Source: Antedon mediterranea (Eukaryota > Echinodermata > Crinoidea > Comatulida > Antedonidae). From it: a DNA stretch of 64,000 bases. Every line of letters begins with the position of its first letter. Positions within the stretch are counted from its first letter, which is position 1. The position numbers were made by a program, and so were the translations under genes. The notes under the pieces were generated by a model. It searched no databases. It was not told the origin of the DNA and saw only the letters and a program-made list of their open reading frames with translations. This document shows, one piece after another, positions 1 to 13,312 of the stretch. The DNA lies in assembly GCF_964355755.1 (NCBI RefSeq), contig NC_092670.1, positions 12,397,201-12,461,200 of the forward strand, read 5' to 3'.

Positions 1-314
1 TTAGTTGTATTCATAATGGTTGACCCCCTATTATAATGGACGATGACAAGACTTGGGTTGCATGAACTTGGTATGAACTTATAAGTAGATAAACAGCTCA
101 ATAGGTACATATTAAAAATCACTGTTTGGTTGCAAAATTTGCACCAAGAGATTCATATGATTTTACATGCAGTGTATGTAACTACCGACACACTGTAAAA
201 GCACAATTGAGCAAAGACATCGAGGTTACTGGCTGTATTAAATAACTGAATATTGTACATTCATCATATTCCATTGTTACTAGCTAAACAGAATACACGA
301 TATAATAAAACCAA

Positions 315-2248
315 TATTTTACAACTAACATAAGAAAGTGATATCTGATAAAACGCAACAAACTGCATCGAATTAAATATCGTTACTTATCATAATGGAT
401 CGACTACTGTATTGATTACTGCACATTATTTTACTATAACTGCCCAAGTCAAATTTAAAATTGTTACTGTACTAACATTAGACAGTGATATCATCAACAT
501 ACTCAGGACCAAATTAAATATCGTTACTTATCCATAATGGATCGACTACTGTATCAATTATTGCACATTATTTTACTATAACTGCCCAAGTCAAATTTAA
601 AATTGTTACACTAATAACACTGGACCAAATTAAATATCGTTACTTATCTCTAACTGAACCCAGGTCGAATATTTTACATTCATTCAGTGTAACTACCAAC
701 ACACTGTAAAAGCACAATTGAGCAAAGACATCGAGGTTACTGGCTGTATGCATTAAATTACTAAATATTGTACATTCCTCATATTCCATTACTAGCTGAA
801 CAGAATACACGATATAATAAAACCAATAGGGGCTGGATTTCTTTTTACATGATTTGTGACAGCGTCATTTATAAATTTGATTATATCACACTGTAATGAT
901 ACTGGATTCTTCTTGCCAACTATCTATGGATCAAATAGTTCAGTATTTACATTTGATGTATTATACAATATTTACTTCAAAACTCTCAAATGTTTTATGT
1001 AAACGATTAAAAACTATTAAATCAGCCGTAATGCATAATCTTTTGAGTGTATCTATTCGTCATCATCACAGTCACTTTCACTGTCATCACTCCAAGGTTG
1101 GTCATCATCGATTTCAGCTTCAAAATCTATTATTTCAAGTTCTTCATCATAACTTTGTTCCAATATTCCTGCATAAGTATCGTCAAGAACTGTGTTTGAT
1201 TCAGCACTTTGTTCCGAGTGTGGATCACTAGTCAACGTATCTGGTAGAGCATTTCCTTCAAACCATTTAGGTACATACCTTCCATCACCATTATCAACCC
1301 ATCATAGTTTAATGGGTGTAGGTTTTGTGTTGGCTGAGGAGTATGAGCGTGTCTCCACATAATAGATATACATAATTTGCCCTCGACAGATTCTGGGTGA
1401 TTGTGATTTCACATGGTGGCAATGACGAACAGTTGATCTTCTTGAATTTCTTCTTTCCAGTTGTCATTTTGCGAAGCGATTGGTACCTGGCCTCATTAAT
1501 ACTGTTCATGCCTTTAAACCCATATATCTTGCATACATAGGCAGTGACTGCGGGTTTGTCCATCCTGTCACCACAAAGCGATCGCAATGCAGAAACATGT
1601 TTCTTGTCTTTCACTAAATAATATGTAAATGGGATTGACTTGCCTTTGCGGTAAAATCCAGTATCATTACAGTGTGATATAATCAAATTTATAAATGACG
1701 CTGTCACAAATCATGTAAAAAGAAATCCAGCCCCTATTGGTTTTATTATATCGTGTATTCTGTTCAGCTAGTAATGGAATATGAGGAATGTACAATATTT
1801 AGTAATTTAATGCATACAGCCAGTAACCTCGATGTCTTTGCTCAATTGTGCTTTTACAGTGTGTTGGTAGTTACACTGAATGAATGTAAAATATTCGACC
1901 TGGGTTCAGTTAGAGATAAGTAACGATATTTAATTTGGTCCAGTGTTATTAGTGTAACAATTTTAAATTTGACTTGGGCAGTTATAGTAAAATAATGTGC
2001 AATAATTGATACAGTAGTCGATCCATTATGGATAAGTAACGATATTTAATTTGGTCCTGAGTATGTTGCAGATATCACTGTCTAATGTTAGTACAGTAAC
2101 AATTTTAAATTTGACTTGGGCAGTTATAGTAAAATAATGTGCAGTAATCAATACAGTAGTCGATCCATTATGATAAGTAACGATATTTAATTCGATGCAG
2201 TTTGTTGCGTTTTATCAGATATCACTTTCTTATGTTAGTTGTAAAATA
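315..2248. mobile_element. Foldback element with 594-bp inverted arms
   Basis: Positions 315-908 reappear as the reverse complement at 1655-2248; both arms are 594 bp with only a few visible differences. Each arm carries subterminal tandem copies of a ~163-bp block containing GTTACTTATC and ATGGATCGACTACTG. The ~745-bp centre holds a broken ORF on the minus strand. Part of the arm (about 690-830) is also present as an extra direct copy at about 155-313. Long, internally repetitive arms are known from foldback-type DNA transposons. No target duplication could be identified because the left outer border lies near the window edge. The superfamily is unknown. Confidence 0.75.
1053..1707 (-). pseudogene. 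Broken repeat-associated ORF inside the foldback
   Basis: Minus-strand reading from 1707 gives a basic protein with the segment AVTAYVCKIYGFKGMNSIN, then LPPCEIT, then SRANYVYLL. A change of frame near 1360 restores WRHAHTPQPTQNLHPLNYDGW and DGRYVPKWFEGNALPD, followed by an acidic tail of D/E/S repeats ending at 1053. The order LPPC, RANY, W..AH..P, GW..DG resembles the C-terminal half of a large, repetitive, uncharacterised protein family that I recall from marine invertebrate genomes. The frameshift and lack of an N-terminal half make it a relic. The N-terminal codons lie within the inverted arm, so the ORF belongs to the element. I cannot assign a biochemical function. Confidence 0.5.
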
Positions 2249-3224
2249 CTGTCCAATAATCAATACAGTAGTTGATCCATTGTGGATAAGTAACGATACA
2301 GTAGTCGATCCATTATGGACAAGTAACGATGTTTAAAATGTTGGCAGATTAAGTTTTTTGTTGGTTTTTATCAGTCTAATTCACATGAAAACGGTTACTT
2401 TTTAAAATTTAAATTGAGTTAAAAATACAGTAATAGTGTGCAATCGATAGTCTAATCTATACCTTACCAATTCTCTAAGTGATTATGTTGAATTCGAACT
2501 ATTATTTACTTTACTATTATGTTATGTTATGTTAAAAAATGTTGCAAATTTAAATTTCGCTGCCTTCTTTCATATAGACATATCACTATAGTGTCTAGTG
2601 TGTAATTAAAACAATATTTAAATCGAGTTATAATAATAATGTACAATAATAGGTACCGGTGTCGATCATTATGAGTGTAATTATTTAGTTTATCTGAAAA
2701 ATATTCTTAAATTATATTATTTTGATCGAAATAATGATTTTGATATAAAATTGATTGTTCAAAATGTTACCCTAAAATACAAATCTGCTGTTGGTTATTT
2801 TAAGTGTTTTTGTTGGTGTTATTTATTATTCAAAAATAAAGATTAATTTCAATTATAAAATAAAAGTCACTCGTTATCGTGAATGTGTTTGTATTATCGA
2901 CATTGTTGATCACCAATGGAGCCTCGGGCATTTGAGCTGCTGTGTACCGGATAACGTGAAAAAAACAACATTAAAAAAAAAAATGATTCATACTTCATGG
3001 ATAAGCCCATTTTGGGTGAGTTCCTAAGAGTTTGATGTTTGATGATTTGGTACAGCAAACAACTGCTCTCTTTATTTATTGTTTTATCATTCTACTGTGT
3101 ATTTATTGTCAGTCCGAGTCCGTATCACGTATTTCTAACTCAGCTGAACGCCGCCATAAGACGACATACGCGCCGAGTATATAGCCGAATAGGGGGAAAC
3201 TGAGGACCTTTAGGGCTGCTGTCT
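2249..3224. other. No gene seen; AT-rich
   Basis: Further degenerate copies of the TTGATCCATT.TGGATAAGTAACGAT motif of the neighbouring foldback occur at about 2255-2335 and near 2655. A small ORF at 2791-3027 shows no domain or coding signature. No gene is supported. Confidence 0.5.
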
Positions 3225-3640
3225 GAGCTTATGTACAGGATAAAGTTGCTGTCATTGGTGTTTTTGTCATCCCCAATATGTACTGCTGCCATTACAAAAA
3301 GATTCAACCTTGTATCGCTTCACATGAATAAACCCATTTGGGCGTGGCCCTAAAATGTTGCTGTTTGGCGCCCCGTACAGGATAAAGTTGCTGTCATTGG
3401 TGATGTTATCATTAGTAGCCCACTGCGAATGATATCCAAAAAAGTTTATCCTTGTATCGCTTCACATGAATAAATGCATTTTTACCCCCCTATGTTATGA
3501 TCCCCACAGGCCCTATGTACAGGCTGTGACCCGGCAGCAATGTCGAATATTGCATCTCACCCTAATACGCACCTAACTACATCATCAAACCTTTTGTATC
3601 TTTTCACATGAATAAATCTTCCGGGCGCCCGGTCTATTAG
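3225..3640. repeat. Imperfect ~142-bp tandem repeat
   Basis: TACAGGATAAAGTTGCTGTC occurs at about 3234 and 3376 (spacing 142), and CACATGAATAAA near the end of each unit recurs at about 3322, 3465 and 3606. A weaker relative occurs near 2950-3020. About 2.5 copies; no coding signal. Confidence 0.6.
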
Positions 3641-5311
3641 TCATACATATATTGTATTTGTCTTGAGGTATTGCCTGTTAAAGAATAGCACGGGCTATAC
3701 CATTGTACTGTGGGTAATTGCGGTTAAATTTATAATAAATATTGAAAACTGCAGCTTTAGGAAAACAATTTCCTGATTGCTGCCCTCTATATATTAATTT
3801 TTATTCCATGGATTTTTAACTGTATTCAAAGATATTTGCTGTATTGTAGAAACCTGCTGTGTAAAGTTTTATTTTTTTTTACAAACTCGTGTTTTCTTTT
3901 ACGTTTCTACTTTGATAAATTACGGTGTATTTTTGTAGTATGCTTTAAGATTTTATTTCAATTGCCATATACAATTAATAAGAAATAATCAAGGCAATTT
4001 TTCATCGAGTGATCGGACACGAAGTATTTTCAACCCCCATCCCCTCGTGGAGGCTTGCTATGTAGTATAGCATAATTATTGAATTTCTATAGATATTTTT
4101 CTTTTTTCGTGTTTCTTTGAAACAAAATGGGTAGGAGGTAGTATTTCAAAATGTAATTCATTATTTGTGATGACATTTAATTATGTATTGATTCCTTTCA
4201 GTGGTGAGAAAAAAGAGAGCACCAAGGAGAGCGATGACAGATATCACCAAAGGGCGTATCCTCAACTCTAGAACTCTAGACAAACAAACAATACATACAA
4301 CAATTATTCATTTAAATGAATTTTAATATAAAAAAAAAAATAACAGGTTAATTATGTACACAAAATGGAAATATAATTTAAAAGAAGAGAAAGTGTCCCG
4401 GTAATTCATAATGGACCAAACCAATTCTAAATGTTCTCTGACCTATCAGGAATTAATATCCATAATTCTTAAGTGACCATTCCTGTGCTAAATTTACTTA
4501 ACGCCCTTAATTAGTGCTAATTAGACATTTAATTAGAATTGTTAGTACATTAACGAAATTCACGTCACATATACTTATGAACAGGATTCATCATTCAAGT
4601 TTGAAATTCGGGGCCAAAGGTCAGTTTAATAAAAAATCAGATTAAATTTGAGTAGCCTACATTAACCAAACCAATTCTAAAATGTCCTCTTTTATATACT
4701 ACAGGCCTACTGAATAACATTGTTGCTACACAAACTTTCTATTACTACTTAGGCCTATTGATAAATATTCAATTCTAGTCTAAAAATGCAAAATGTTCAC
4801 AGATTTATACCACGAGTACATTTAATAAAATGAAATTGTCGTGTTATCAATATACGAAACTACAATAATATTCTTCGAAAGTGCATTATTGTGTTTTTGT
4901 TATACACAATACATTTCTGTACTTAATTTAAGATCAACACCCACCCATTATGTAATAGGTCTAATAATAATTTTAAAAGTTATACCGAGATGTATAAAGA
5001 AAAAGGCCCAATCATAATTTCATTTACACGACAACAATTTACGTTAAAAACTAATATTGATTTCATTTCATTTCATTATTTATTTGGTCTATTTGAGTAT
5101 ATACATAACAACAACAAAATTTAAATTGGGGATTCAAAATGTATATATTTTAAGTCGGTGTACCTCATTTGACCACAGAAAACAGCACAATGTGTTCAAT
5201 CAAATATTCTTATAATTTATTTTTGTTGATAGTTTAGTTACAAAATGTTCTGTATTTCATTTCTTTTGTTGCTATGGAAAGTTTGTCTGAAATAAAATTT
5301 GAATTGAATTA
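3641..5311. other. Non-coding, no gene seen
   Basis: AT-rich sequence without a convincing ORF. A short phrase, CCAAACCAATTCTAAA, recurs at about 4407 and 4666. The stretch 5047-5310, from ATTTCATTTCATTTCATT to a tail resembling AATAAAATTTGAATTGAATT, looks like a LINE or SINE 3' tail but has no domain to support it. Confidence 0.45.
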
Positions 5312-8300
5312 CTAGACATGTAACTCGTCACTTTGACGAGTTTGGTTATCCGCCGCGCAAGTGGTGCAACATTAACATTAAGGGGAGAGGTTGAGGACAA
5401 AAGGAAGTGTTCACGTTGGCATTATGACCTGAACTGAAGAATATGATATGTTGTTATTGCTGAATTTTATTATTTAAATTCATATATAGTATACACAGTC
5501 TAATCTGTATCCATATCACATACAGTGTAGAATAGGTGAAATTACGGGACCCGCTATTTATTGCAATTTTTAACATGTTGACGGTTTTAAAATGAAACGC
5601 GAAGGTAGCAATTCCGAAAGGAAATTATCTCAGCAACAACGTATTAGCGTGTAGAAGAAATTTGAATACGTGAAATATTGTTGCGCGCTCTTTTAAATGT
5701 AATGAATTATGACGCAAAAGATGAAAATACGACCTTTTTTATTTAACTGGCCATATGATGACGTCACAACATCCGATTGGCAACATTTTAACATAATTTC
5801 GTATCTACAATCCAATAGCTTCCAGAAAAAGTTTTAATCGTGATTATCACATTTTATTCTTACGAGCTATAACAGATTAAAATTTACTGTAAAGATGAAA
5901 TTGATGCCACACGTGATTTCAATTTTTAGGCATGATGACGTCATAAAAATTAAAATATTTTTCACTCATGCGAAAGATAGTTGATTGACCTAGACAATAT
6001 CAAAATCGGGGTGAAAATGGAAAACGGATAAGTGGAGATGCGCTCTATTCAATGTGATGAGCTATGACGAAAGATACAAAAATCCTAAATTTTATATTCG
6101 CGTGGCCATACGATGACGTCACAATGTCCGGTTAGCCATATTAATACCTGATCCGATATCTACAACTCATCTACTTCCAGAATATGCCATCCACAAAAAG
6201 TTGACCGTCTAGTTTAGAAATTACGATTGTTTAAAAAAAGGCATATTTTAAACGAATTTTTTAACCTTTTCATAAAAAACGCGCGCAAATTGTCCAATTC
6301 GACGTGCTCGTATGACGTATCTTTAAGTCGAAATTGTTAAAAATTTGGTAAAATTACATGAAAAGGCTGGAAAAACATAAATCGCGCGAAAAAAATACGT
6401 TTTCAATGCTACGTGCGCACCGCACACGTAAAAATGTGCGCACGCGTGGGAATTTTTGACATGCTTAAAACGACATGAAACGCATAGAAAGTTGATTATA
6501 AATTAGTTTCGCGCATTTTGAAATTTTAAATGCGCGTGCGCGCGTAACTTTGTGTAAAACACGCAATTTTTTTTCAACAGAAAGTTAGCGCATGATATAA
6601 ATTAAACTTTTGCAAAGTTTCAAGTTGAAATGTTATTTGGTTTTTGACATATGTTAAATACGAGAAAATCGTTAAATCGCGCGTACGTCACGTTGCGCAA
6701 TTGTAAACATCATGAAAAGCTTCGCTTGACGACGTTACATAAATGTCAAAATGTTAACATAGTTAACAAAATGTTATGTTTGCAAGTTTCAGAGAAAAGC
6801 GTTACACAAAAATCATACAGAAAGAAAGAAGAAGAACTAGACATGTAACTCGTCACTTTGACGAGTTTGGTTATCCGCCGCGCAAGTGGTGCAACATTAA
6901 CATTAAGGGGATAGGTTGAGGACAAAAGGAAGTGTTCACGTTGGCATTATGACCTGAACTGAAGAATATGATATGTTGTTATTGCTGAATTTTATCTATA
7001 TATAAATTCATATATAGTATACACAGGATAATCTGTATCCATATCACATACAGTGTAGAATATGTGAACTTACGGGACCCGCTATTTATTGCAATTTTTA
7101 ACATGTTGACGGTTTTAAAATGAAACGGGAAGGTAGCAATTCCGAAAGGAAATTATCTCAGCAACAACGTATTAGCGTGTAGAAGAAATTTGAATACGTG
7201 AAATATTGATGCGCGCTCTTTTAAATGTAATGAATTATGACGCAAAAGATGAAAATACGACCTTTTTTATTTAACTGGCCATATGATGACGTCACAACAT
7301 CCGATTGGCAAAATGTTTACATACTTTCGTATCTACAATCCAATAGCTTCCAGACAAAGTTTTAATCGTGATTATCACATTTTATTCTTACGAGCTATAA
7401 CAGATTAAAATTTACTGTAAAGATGAAATTAATGCCACACGTGATTTAAATTTTTAGGCACGATGACGTCAAAAAAATTAAAATATTTTTAACTCATGCG
7501 AAAGATACTTGATTGACCTAGACAATATCAAAATCGGGGTGAAAATGGAAAACGGATAAGTGGAGATGCGCTCTATTCAATGTGATGAGCTATGACGAAA
7601 GATACAAAAATCCTAAATTTTATATTCGCGTGGCCATACGATGACGTCATAATGTCCGGTTACCCATATTAATACCTGATCCGATATCTACAACTCATCT
7701 ACTTCCAGAATATGTCATCCACAAAAATTTGACCGTCTAGTTTAGAAATTACGACTGTTTAAAAAAAGGCATATTTTAAACGAATTTTTTAACCTTTTCA
7801 TAAAAAACGCGCACAAATTGTCCAATTCGACGTGCTCGTATGACGTATCTTTAAGTCGAAATTGTTTAAAATTTGGTAAAATTACTAGAAAAGGCTGAAA
7901 AAACATAAATCACGCGAAAAAAATACGTTTTCAATGCTACGTGCGCACCGTACACGTAAAAATGTGCGCACGCGTGGGAATTTTTGACATGCTCAAAACG
8001 ACATGAAACGCGTAGAAAGTTGATTAGAAATTAATTTTGCGCATTTTGAAATTTTAAATGCGCGTGCGCGCGTAACTTTGTGTAAAACACGCAATTTTTT
8101 TTCAACAGACAGTTAGCGCATGATATAAATTAAACTTTTGCAAAGTTTCATTTTAAAATGTTGTTTGGTTTTCGACATATGTTAAATACGAGAAAATCGT
8201 TAAACCGCGCGTACGTCGCGTTGCGCAATTGTAAACATCATGAAAAGCTTCGCTTGACGACGTTACGTGAATGTCAAAATGTTAACATAGTTAACAAAAT

Positions 8301-11300
8301 GTTATGTTTGCAAGTTTTAGAGAAAAGCGTTACACAAAAATCATACAGAAAGAAAGAAGATGAAAACTAGACATGAAACTCGTCACTTTGACGAGTTAGT
8401 TATCCGCACGACAAATGCCACGAGCACGTCATACGTTGGAATATTGCACACAGAAAAAGATTATGGCATTATGACAAGAACTGAAGAATATGATTATGTT
8501 GTTATTGCTGAATTCTGTTATTTTGTGTCATATAGTATATACAATATAATCTGTATACATATTACATACACTGTAGAATAGGTGAAATTACGGGACCCCC
8601 CGTTTATTCCTATTTTTAACATGGCGACGGTATCAAAATGAAAAACTAAGACAGCAATTTGGGAAGGAAATTATTTCAGTAACAACATATTAAAGTGCAG
8701 AAGAAATTTGAATACGTGAAATATTGATGCACGCTCTTTTAAATGTAATGAATTATGACGCAAAAGATGAAAATACGACTTTTCTTATTTAACTGGCCAT
8801 ATGATGACGTCACAACATCCGAATGGCAACATTTTTAGATGATTTTGTATCTACAATCCAATAGCTTCCAGAAAACGTTTTAATCGTGATTATCACATTT
8901 TATTCGTACGAGCTATAACAGATTAAAATTTACTGTAAAGATGAAATTAAAGGCACACGTAATTTAAATTTTTAGGCATGATGACGTCATAAAAATTAAA
9001 ATATTTTTAACTCATGCAAAGGATAGTTGATTGACCTAGACAATATCAAAATCGGCGTGAAAATGGAAAACGGATAAGTGGAGATGCGCTCTATTCAATG
9101 TGATGCGCTATGACAAAAGAGAAAAAATCCCTATATTTTATATTCGAGTGGCCATACGATGACGTCTAAATGTCCGGTTAGCCATATTGATGCATGATAC
9201 GATATCTACAACTCATCATCTTCCAGAAAACGTAATAAAAACAACTTTTACCGTTTAGTTTAGAAACTACAACTGTTTAAAAAAAGGTATAATTTTGACA
9301 AATTTTGATGAATTTTTGAACTTTTTCATAAAAAAACGCACATAAATTATCCAATTCTACGGGCTCGTATGACGTGATTTTAAGTCGAAATCGTTTAAAA
9401 GTTGGTAAAATTACTAGAAAAAGCTGGAAAAACCTAAATCACGCGAAAAAAAATTGTTTTCAACGCTACGTGCGCACCACGCGCGTAAAAATATTCGCGC
9501 GCGTGGGAATTTTTTACATGCTCAAAATGACATGAAACGCGTAGAAAGTTGATTAGAAATTGATTTTTTACATTTTTAAATTTTAAACGCGCGTGCGCGC
9601 GTAACTTCGTGTGAAACATGCCATTTTTTTTTCACAGTCGGTTAGCGCAGAATATAAATTTAACTTTTGCTAAGTTTCAATTTAAATTGTTATATGGTTT
9701 TTGATTAATGTTAAATACGCTAAATTCGTTAAAACGCGCGTAAGTCATGTTGCGCAATTCTGACGTCATTCAAAAATAAAAAAGCACAACTTCACGTGAA
9801 TGCCCATATGTTGACAAAGTTATGAAATGTTAACTGTACACGTTTTTGAGATATGCTCTGCACAAAAATGACAGAAAGAAAGAAGAATACAGAAAAAAAA
9901 AAAAGATGATGAAACAGGACAGTTACAAGGAGTTATCCGCTCAATGCGGATAACTAAAAAAGATGATTTCGTACAATCACAAGAGGTTATCCTGCAACTT
10001 CGTTGCGGATAACCAACTAGACATGTAACTCGTCACTTTGACGAGTTTGGTTATCCGCCGCGCAAGTGGTGAAACATTAACATTAAGGGGATAGGTTGAG
10101 GACAAAAGGAAGTGTTCACGTTGGCATTATGACCTGAACTGAAGAATATGATATGTTGTTATTGCTGAATTTTATTATTTAAATCCATATATAGTATACA
10201 CAGTATAATCTGTATCCATATCACATACAGTGTAGAATAGGTGAAATTACGGGACCCGCTATTTATTGCAATTTTTAACATGTTGACGGTTTTAAAATGA
10301 AACGCGAAGGTAGTAATTCCGAAAGCAAATTATCTCAGCAACAACGTATTAACGTGTAGAAGAAATTTGAATACGTGAAATATTGATGCGCGCTCTTTTA
10401 AATGTAATGAATTATGACGCAAAAGATGAAAATACGACCTTTTTTATTTAACTGGCCATATGATGACGTCACAACATCCGATTGGCAACATTTTTACATA
10501 ATTTCGTATCTACAATCCAATAGCTTCCAGAAAAAGTTTTATTCGTGATTATCACATTTTATTCTTACGAGCTATAACAGATTAAAATTTACTGTAAAGA
10601 TGAAATTACTGCCACACGTGATTTTAATTTTTAGGCATGATGACGTCAAAAAAATTAAAATATTTTTAACTCATGCGAAAGATAGTTGATTGACCTAGAC
10701 AATGTCAAAATCGGGGTGAAAATGGAAAACGGATAAGTGGAGATGCGCTCTATTCAATGTGATGAGCTATGACGAAAGATACAAAAATCCTAAATTTTAT
10801 ATTCGCGTGGCCATACGATGTTGTCAAAATGTCCGGTTAGCCATATTAATACCTGATCCGATATCTACAACTCATCTACTTCCAGAATATCCCATCCACA
10901 AAAAGTTGACCTTCTAGTTTAGAAATTACGACTGTTTAAAAAAAGGCATATTTTAAACGAATTTTTTAACATTTTCATAAAAAACGCGCGCAAATTGTCC
11001 AATTCGACGTGCTCGTATGACGTATCTTTAAGTCGAAATTGTTTAAAATTTGGTAAAATTACTAGAAAAAGCTGGAAAAACATAAATCACGCGAAAAAAA
11101 ATCGTTTTCCATGCTACGTGCGCACCGCACACGTAAAAATGTGCGCACGCGTGGGAATTTTTGACATGCTTAAAACGACATGAAACGCGTAGAAAGTTGA
11201 TTATAAATTAATTTTGCGCATTTTGAAATTTTAAATGCGCGTGCGCGCGTAACTTTGTGTAAAACACGCAATTTTTTTTCAACAGAAAGTTAGCGCATGA

Positions 11301-11540
11301 TATAAATTAAACTTTTGCAAAGTTTCACTTTAAAATGTTATTTGGTTTTCGACATATGTTAAATACGAGAAAATCGTTAAATTGCGCGTACGTCACGTTG
11401 CGCAATTGTAAACATCATGAAAAGCTTCGCTTGACGACGTTACATAAATGTCAAAATGTTAACATAGGTAACAAAATGTTATGTTTTCAAGTTTTAGAGA
11501 AAAGCGTTACACAAAAATCATACAGAAAGAAAGAAGAAAA
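5312..11540 (-). mobile_element. Tandem array of four ~1.5-kb Helitron-like units
   Basis: Four head-to-tail units begin at about 5312, 6837, 8367 and 10017 (spacings 1525, 1530, 1650). Each starts on the plus strand with CTAGACATG and the palindrome ACTCGTCA-CTT-TGACGAGT, followed by GGTTATCCGC. Read on the minus strand this is a hairpin, about 8 nt of spacer, and CTAG followed by T, which is the form of a Helitron 3' end. The other end of each unit, minus strand, begins TCTTCTTTCTTTCTG, starting with the TC expected at a Helitron 5' end. No Rep-helicase ORF is visible, so the units would be non-autonomous. Unit 3 is the most divergent. A short ORF of 65-73 codons recurs in the units but looks non-coding. 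The Helitron assignment is an inference from termini only. Confidence 0.6.
9967..10014. repeat. Hairpin repeat, copy 1
   Basis: TTTCGTACAATCACAAGAGG leads into GGTTATCC-TGCAAC-TTC-GTTGC-GGATAACC, which can fold into a ~13-bp stem. It sits just before the CTAG boundary of the fourth tandem unit. A related hairpin, AGTTATCCGC-TCAAT-GCGGATAACT, precedes it at about 9932. Confidence 0.6.
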
Positions 11541-11557
11541 ATAAAAAGTTGATGTTG

Positions 11558-11685
11558 ATGATTTCGTACAATCACAAGAGGTTATCCTGCAACTTCGTTG
11601 CGGATAACCAATAAAAAGTTGATGATGATGATGATTTCGTACAATCACAAGAGGTTATCCTGCAACTTCGTTGCGGATAACCAAT
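11558..11685. repeat. Hairpin repeat, copies 2 and 3
   Basis: Two further copies of the GGTTATCC...GGATAACC hairpin, each preceded by GATGATTTCGTACAATCAC and separated by a GATGATGATGATG run, close the tandem array. They match copy 1 at 9967. Confidence 0.6.
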
Positions 11686-11739
11686 TATTGTATATTTATT
11701 TTTTGTAACGTCTGTTCACTATAATAAAGGAATCAATAT

Positions 11740-12370
11740 ATTTTGGACGGTCTGAGGTACCCCCGTGACAGATTTGACCCCGTTATAATATAACAGTTAA
11801 TAGATATCTATTTTAGTAGGTGCAATATATCACGGACTTTCTAGACTATTAGGTACCCCCGTGAAAGATTGCACTTGAAAAATCGATCTAAGAATGTTAA
11901 TTATTTTAACACTAAACCACAATAGTTCAATTTGGTCAGATAAGATGGACATACCGCATTGTACCTATACCACTAGGATCTCGAAAACTAAACACTGTCT
12001 TCAATCAAATAATTTAATTAATAAATAATAATTCTTGGTTCTCCCCTTTTGTCATTTTTTTGCAAATGGATACAAAATCCTATGCTGAAATAGTGTATCA
12101 CCGTGACAGATTAAACCCTACAGTAAATATATACATTAAGGGATACAATATATTACGGGCTGTCTACCCCCGAGACAGATGAGATTGGACCCCTTATATT
12201 ATTACATTCAATAACTATCTATTTTATGGGGTGCAATATATTACGGACTTACTAGAATATTAGGTATCTCCGTGACAGATTACACTCCCTCTATATTATA
12301 ACAGTTAATAACTATATAGGGGATAACATATATTACGGCCTTTCTAGAATTATTAGGTACTCCTAGCTAC
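11740..12370. repeat. Degenerate ~115-bp tandem repeat
   Basis: About five diverged units share TAGGTACCCCCGTGACAGATT, TATATTATAACAGTTAATA and GGGTGCAATATATTACGGAC. The phrases recur near 11755, 11855, 12095, 12165, 12265 and 12355 with variable spacing. No ORF or transposon terminus is evident. Confidence 0.6.
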
Positions 12371-13094
12371 GAGCCTACATACAATATAAAGATGTCCGAT
12401 TCTGTTAATGAATGTAGGTTGTGATTAAACTATAAATTAATTATTTATTAATTATTATTAGTACATTAAATTACGATATACTGTTATTTCATCGAGTTAT
12501 CAAGTTCTCATTGCATACGTTTTGATTTGAGCATAGAGATATTATAGTTCACTTTATAACATCTCTATTTATTTGAGGGAGGGAGGCCAGGAGTGTCATC
12601 CCTTAGGAATGTTAAAATTTGATGGATTAGAGGATGTAGATTTCAAGGGAAAGGAGGTCGGGGGCAACAGGGGACATTGCATAAACCACGAGGAATGTAA
12701 ATAAGGCTAAGGAACGGAAGGAAATCAAAATATGGATAATGCCCTACAAAAATGACAGGTTGATGAAACTTACCCACACTGTTTTGTTTGATTGATGGGT
12801 ACGTACATACGAATCTGTTTCTTACAATTTGATTGGTTAGCAACCCCTAATTTGTTTTGCTAAATCTCTATAAATACAGATTAATTTATTAAAAAGTAGT
12901 AAAAAAAATGGTTGTTTCTTACACCGCATGCATTGCTGAAAATTTCGATATAAACTAAATAAAATAATTTAGAAGTTTGTTTGCTACCGTACCAGTGTGA
13001 AATTGCAGCACAGATGGCTACACCTTTCAGTAAGTAATGCTGTAGGCCTATTTATCCAATTTCTTATAATCAAGTAATAGAAACTGAATTTAGA
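12371..13094. other. No gene seen
   Basis: AT-rich sequence. A small imperfect palindrome (ATAGAGATATTATAG ... CTTTATAACATCTCTAT) lies at about 12533-12572. A 66-codon minus-strand ORF at 12643-12843 shows no domain. Confidence 0.5.
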
Positions 13095-13312
13095 TAATAT
13101 TCAATTGCTTTAAATATAATTTATCTTATATAAATTGATATTAACATGTTCCCTGTGATGAATAATATCATAAAAAAATGTATTTAAAGATACATTTGAG
13201 CATTTACAGGAATTTTCCTTAAGAGCTTGGTTTTTATAAAACGTATTTATTTTCTTTAAATATAATTTATCTTATCTAAATTGATATAAACATATTCCCT
13301 GTGGCCCTGTTT
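13095..13312. repeat. 157-bp satellite, degenerate left-edge monomers
   Basis: Two diverged copies of the satellite seen from 15157 onward, recognised by GCTTTAAATATAATTTATC, AAATTGATAT.AACAT.TTCCCTGTG and GAGCATTTACAGGA. The second copy is cut after CCCTGTG by the element beginning at 13313. Confidence 0.8.

Noticed and set aside
896-1231. Plus-strand ORF rich in His
   Set aside because: It is the antisense of the acidic D/E/S tail of the minus-strand broken ORF.
4202-4326. Possible exon after TTGATTCCTTTCAG, coding a Lys/Arg-rich peptide
   Set aside because: One acceptor-like site and 40 codons of basic low-complexity sequence, with no partner exon.
6651-11544. Repeated 62-73-codon ORFs in the 1.5-kb tandem units (6651, 8158, 11335)
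   Set aside because: They vary at both ends, have no domain, and follow from repetition of one non-coding sequence.
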